Of a stretch of 64,000 bases of DNA, positions 63,789 to 64,000 are shown piece by piece. Made by a program: the position numbers and the translations under genes. Under the pieces are notes generated by a model. The model was not told the origin of the DNA. It saw only the letters and a program-made list of their open reading frames with translations, and ran no database searches. Origin of the DNA: Bacteroidales bacterium (GTDB taxonomy: Bacteria; Bacteroidota; Bacteroidia; Bacteroidales; UBA932); contig JALCSU010000001.1 in NCBI GenBank assembly GCA_022653735.1, positions 62,001 to 126,000 on the forward strand, written 5' to 3'. Position 1 is the first letter of the stretch. The number at the start of each line of letters is the position of its first letter.

Positions 63789-64000
63789 TTAGTCCAGAGT
63801 CTGTTTCACCTCGGTGATAGTGTATGCCTCTATCTGGTCGCCAATTTTGATATCATTGAACTTGTCAATGCCGATTCCGCATTCCATGCCAGCAGAAACT
63901 TCCTTCGCATCATCTTTGCCTCGCTTAAGTGAAGCAAGTTCGCCAGAATAAACCACAATGCCGTCGCGAATGAGCCTGCAATGAGAAGTCTTCGCGATCT
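63789..64000 (-). CDS. infB: Translation initiation factor IF-2 (C-terminal fragment, continues beyond window)
   Basis: The last 70 codons are present: [40 protein letters not shown] and the end [14 protein letters not shown]. These match the C-terminal domain of bacterial IF-2, which binds fMet-tRNA. The gene enters from the right edge on the minus strand and ends in a strong terminator. Confidence 0.95.
   Translation of the reverse strand, partial: IAKTSHCRLIRDGIVVYSGELASLKRGKDDAKEVSAGMECGIGIDKFNDIKIGDQIEAYTITEVKQTLD

Overview
The window looks like a chromosomal segment of a Bacteroidales bacterium, probably an uncultured gut lineage. The evidence is two SusC-type transporters (one with its SusD partner), family proteins restricted to Bacteroidetes (a DUF4296 lipoprotein, a BT_3928-like DoxX protein), start codons without Shine-Dalgarno sequences, and many promoters with the Bacteroidetes -7 box TAnnTTTG. 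The genus cannot be fixed from the sequence alone.

Layout. 1-6.3 kb is a glycan-utilisation locus on the minus strand: an AraC-type regulator, a GH92 alpha-mannosidase lipoprotein with a PA14-like insert, and a SusC transporter that runs off the left edge. 6.5-8.3 kb holds one small gene and a dense cluster of non-coding repeats. 8.3-15.1 kb has a YgjP-like metallopeptidase, a CPBP membrane protease, a sugar nucleotidyltransferase, a divIC/ftsB gene with purB, an AAA ATPase and folP. 15.1-24.1 kb is a plus-strand run: tmk, a DoxX-like protein, ftsY, pheT, a DUF4296 lipoprotein, an amidohydrolase, a radical SAM protein and deoC. A convergent 2-hydroxyacid dehydrogenase, a tRNA-Leu(CAG) and a lipoprotein zinc protease follow on the minus strand.

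27.1-33.7 kb is a complete, tightly overlapping histidine operon, hisG-hisD-hisC/B fusion-hisH-hisA-hisF-hisIE. It is preceded by a histidine-rich 19-residue leader peptide and an intrinsic terminator, which reads as a classical ribosome-mediated attenuator. The third gene fuses HisC directly to the HisB dehydratase, with no histidinol-phosphatase domain. Downstream are an M48 lipoprotein protease, a secreted aldose 1-epimerase and a second SusC/SusD pair (36.3-41.6 kb), then a non-coding stretch with a near-identical 257-bp direct repeat.

43.2-51 kb carries pbpC and a 1850-residue alpha-2-macroglobulin-like lipoprotein (minus strand), divergent from groES-groEL. 54.5-61 kb is an outer-membrane beta-barrel gene and a lysine/diaminopimelate operon (M20 deacylase, lysC, dapB, dapA, dapD, dapF). 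61.1-62.4 kb holds a transposase remnant and a decayed AbiE-type toxin-antitoxin pair whose toxin gene is cut off by another copy of the intergenic repeat. The window ends in the C-terminus of infB.

The most unusual material is non-coding. A modular repeat family occurs at 6.95-8.29, 12.7, 53.1-54.0 and 62.4-63.5 kb. It is built from 22-bp tandem units, a 21-bp palindrome, long conserved blocks and a shared end motif. There is also a 50-bp hairpin array, perfect inverted repeats at several promoters, and strong recurrence of the hexamer GAATAT in the housekeeping genes.
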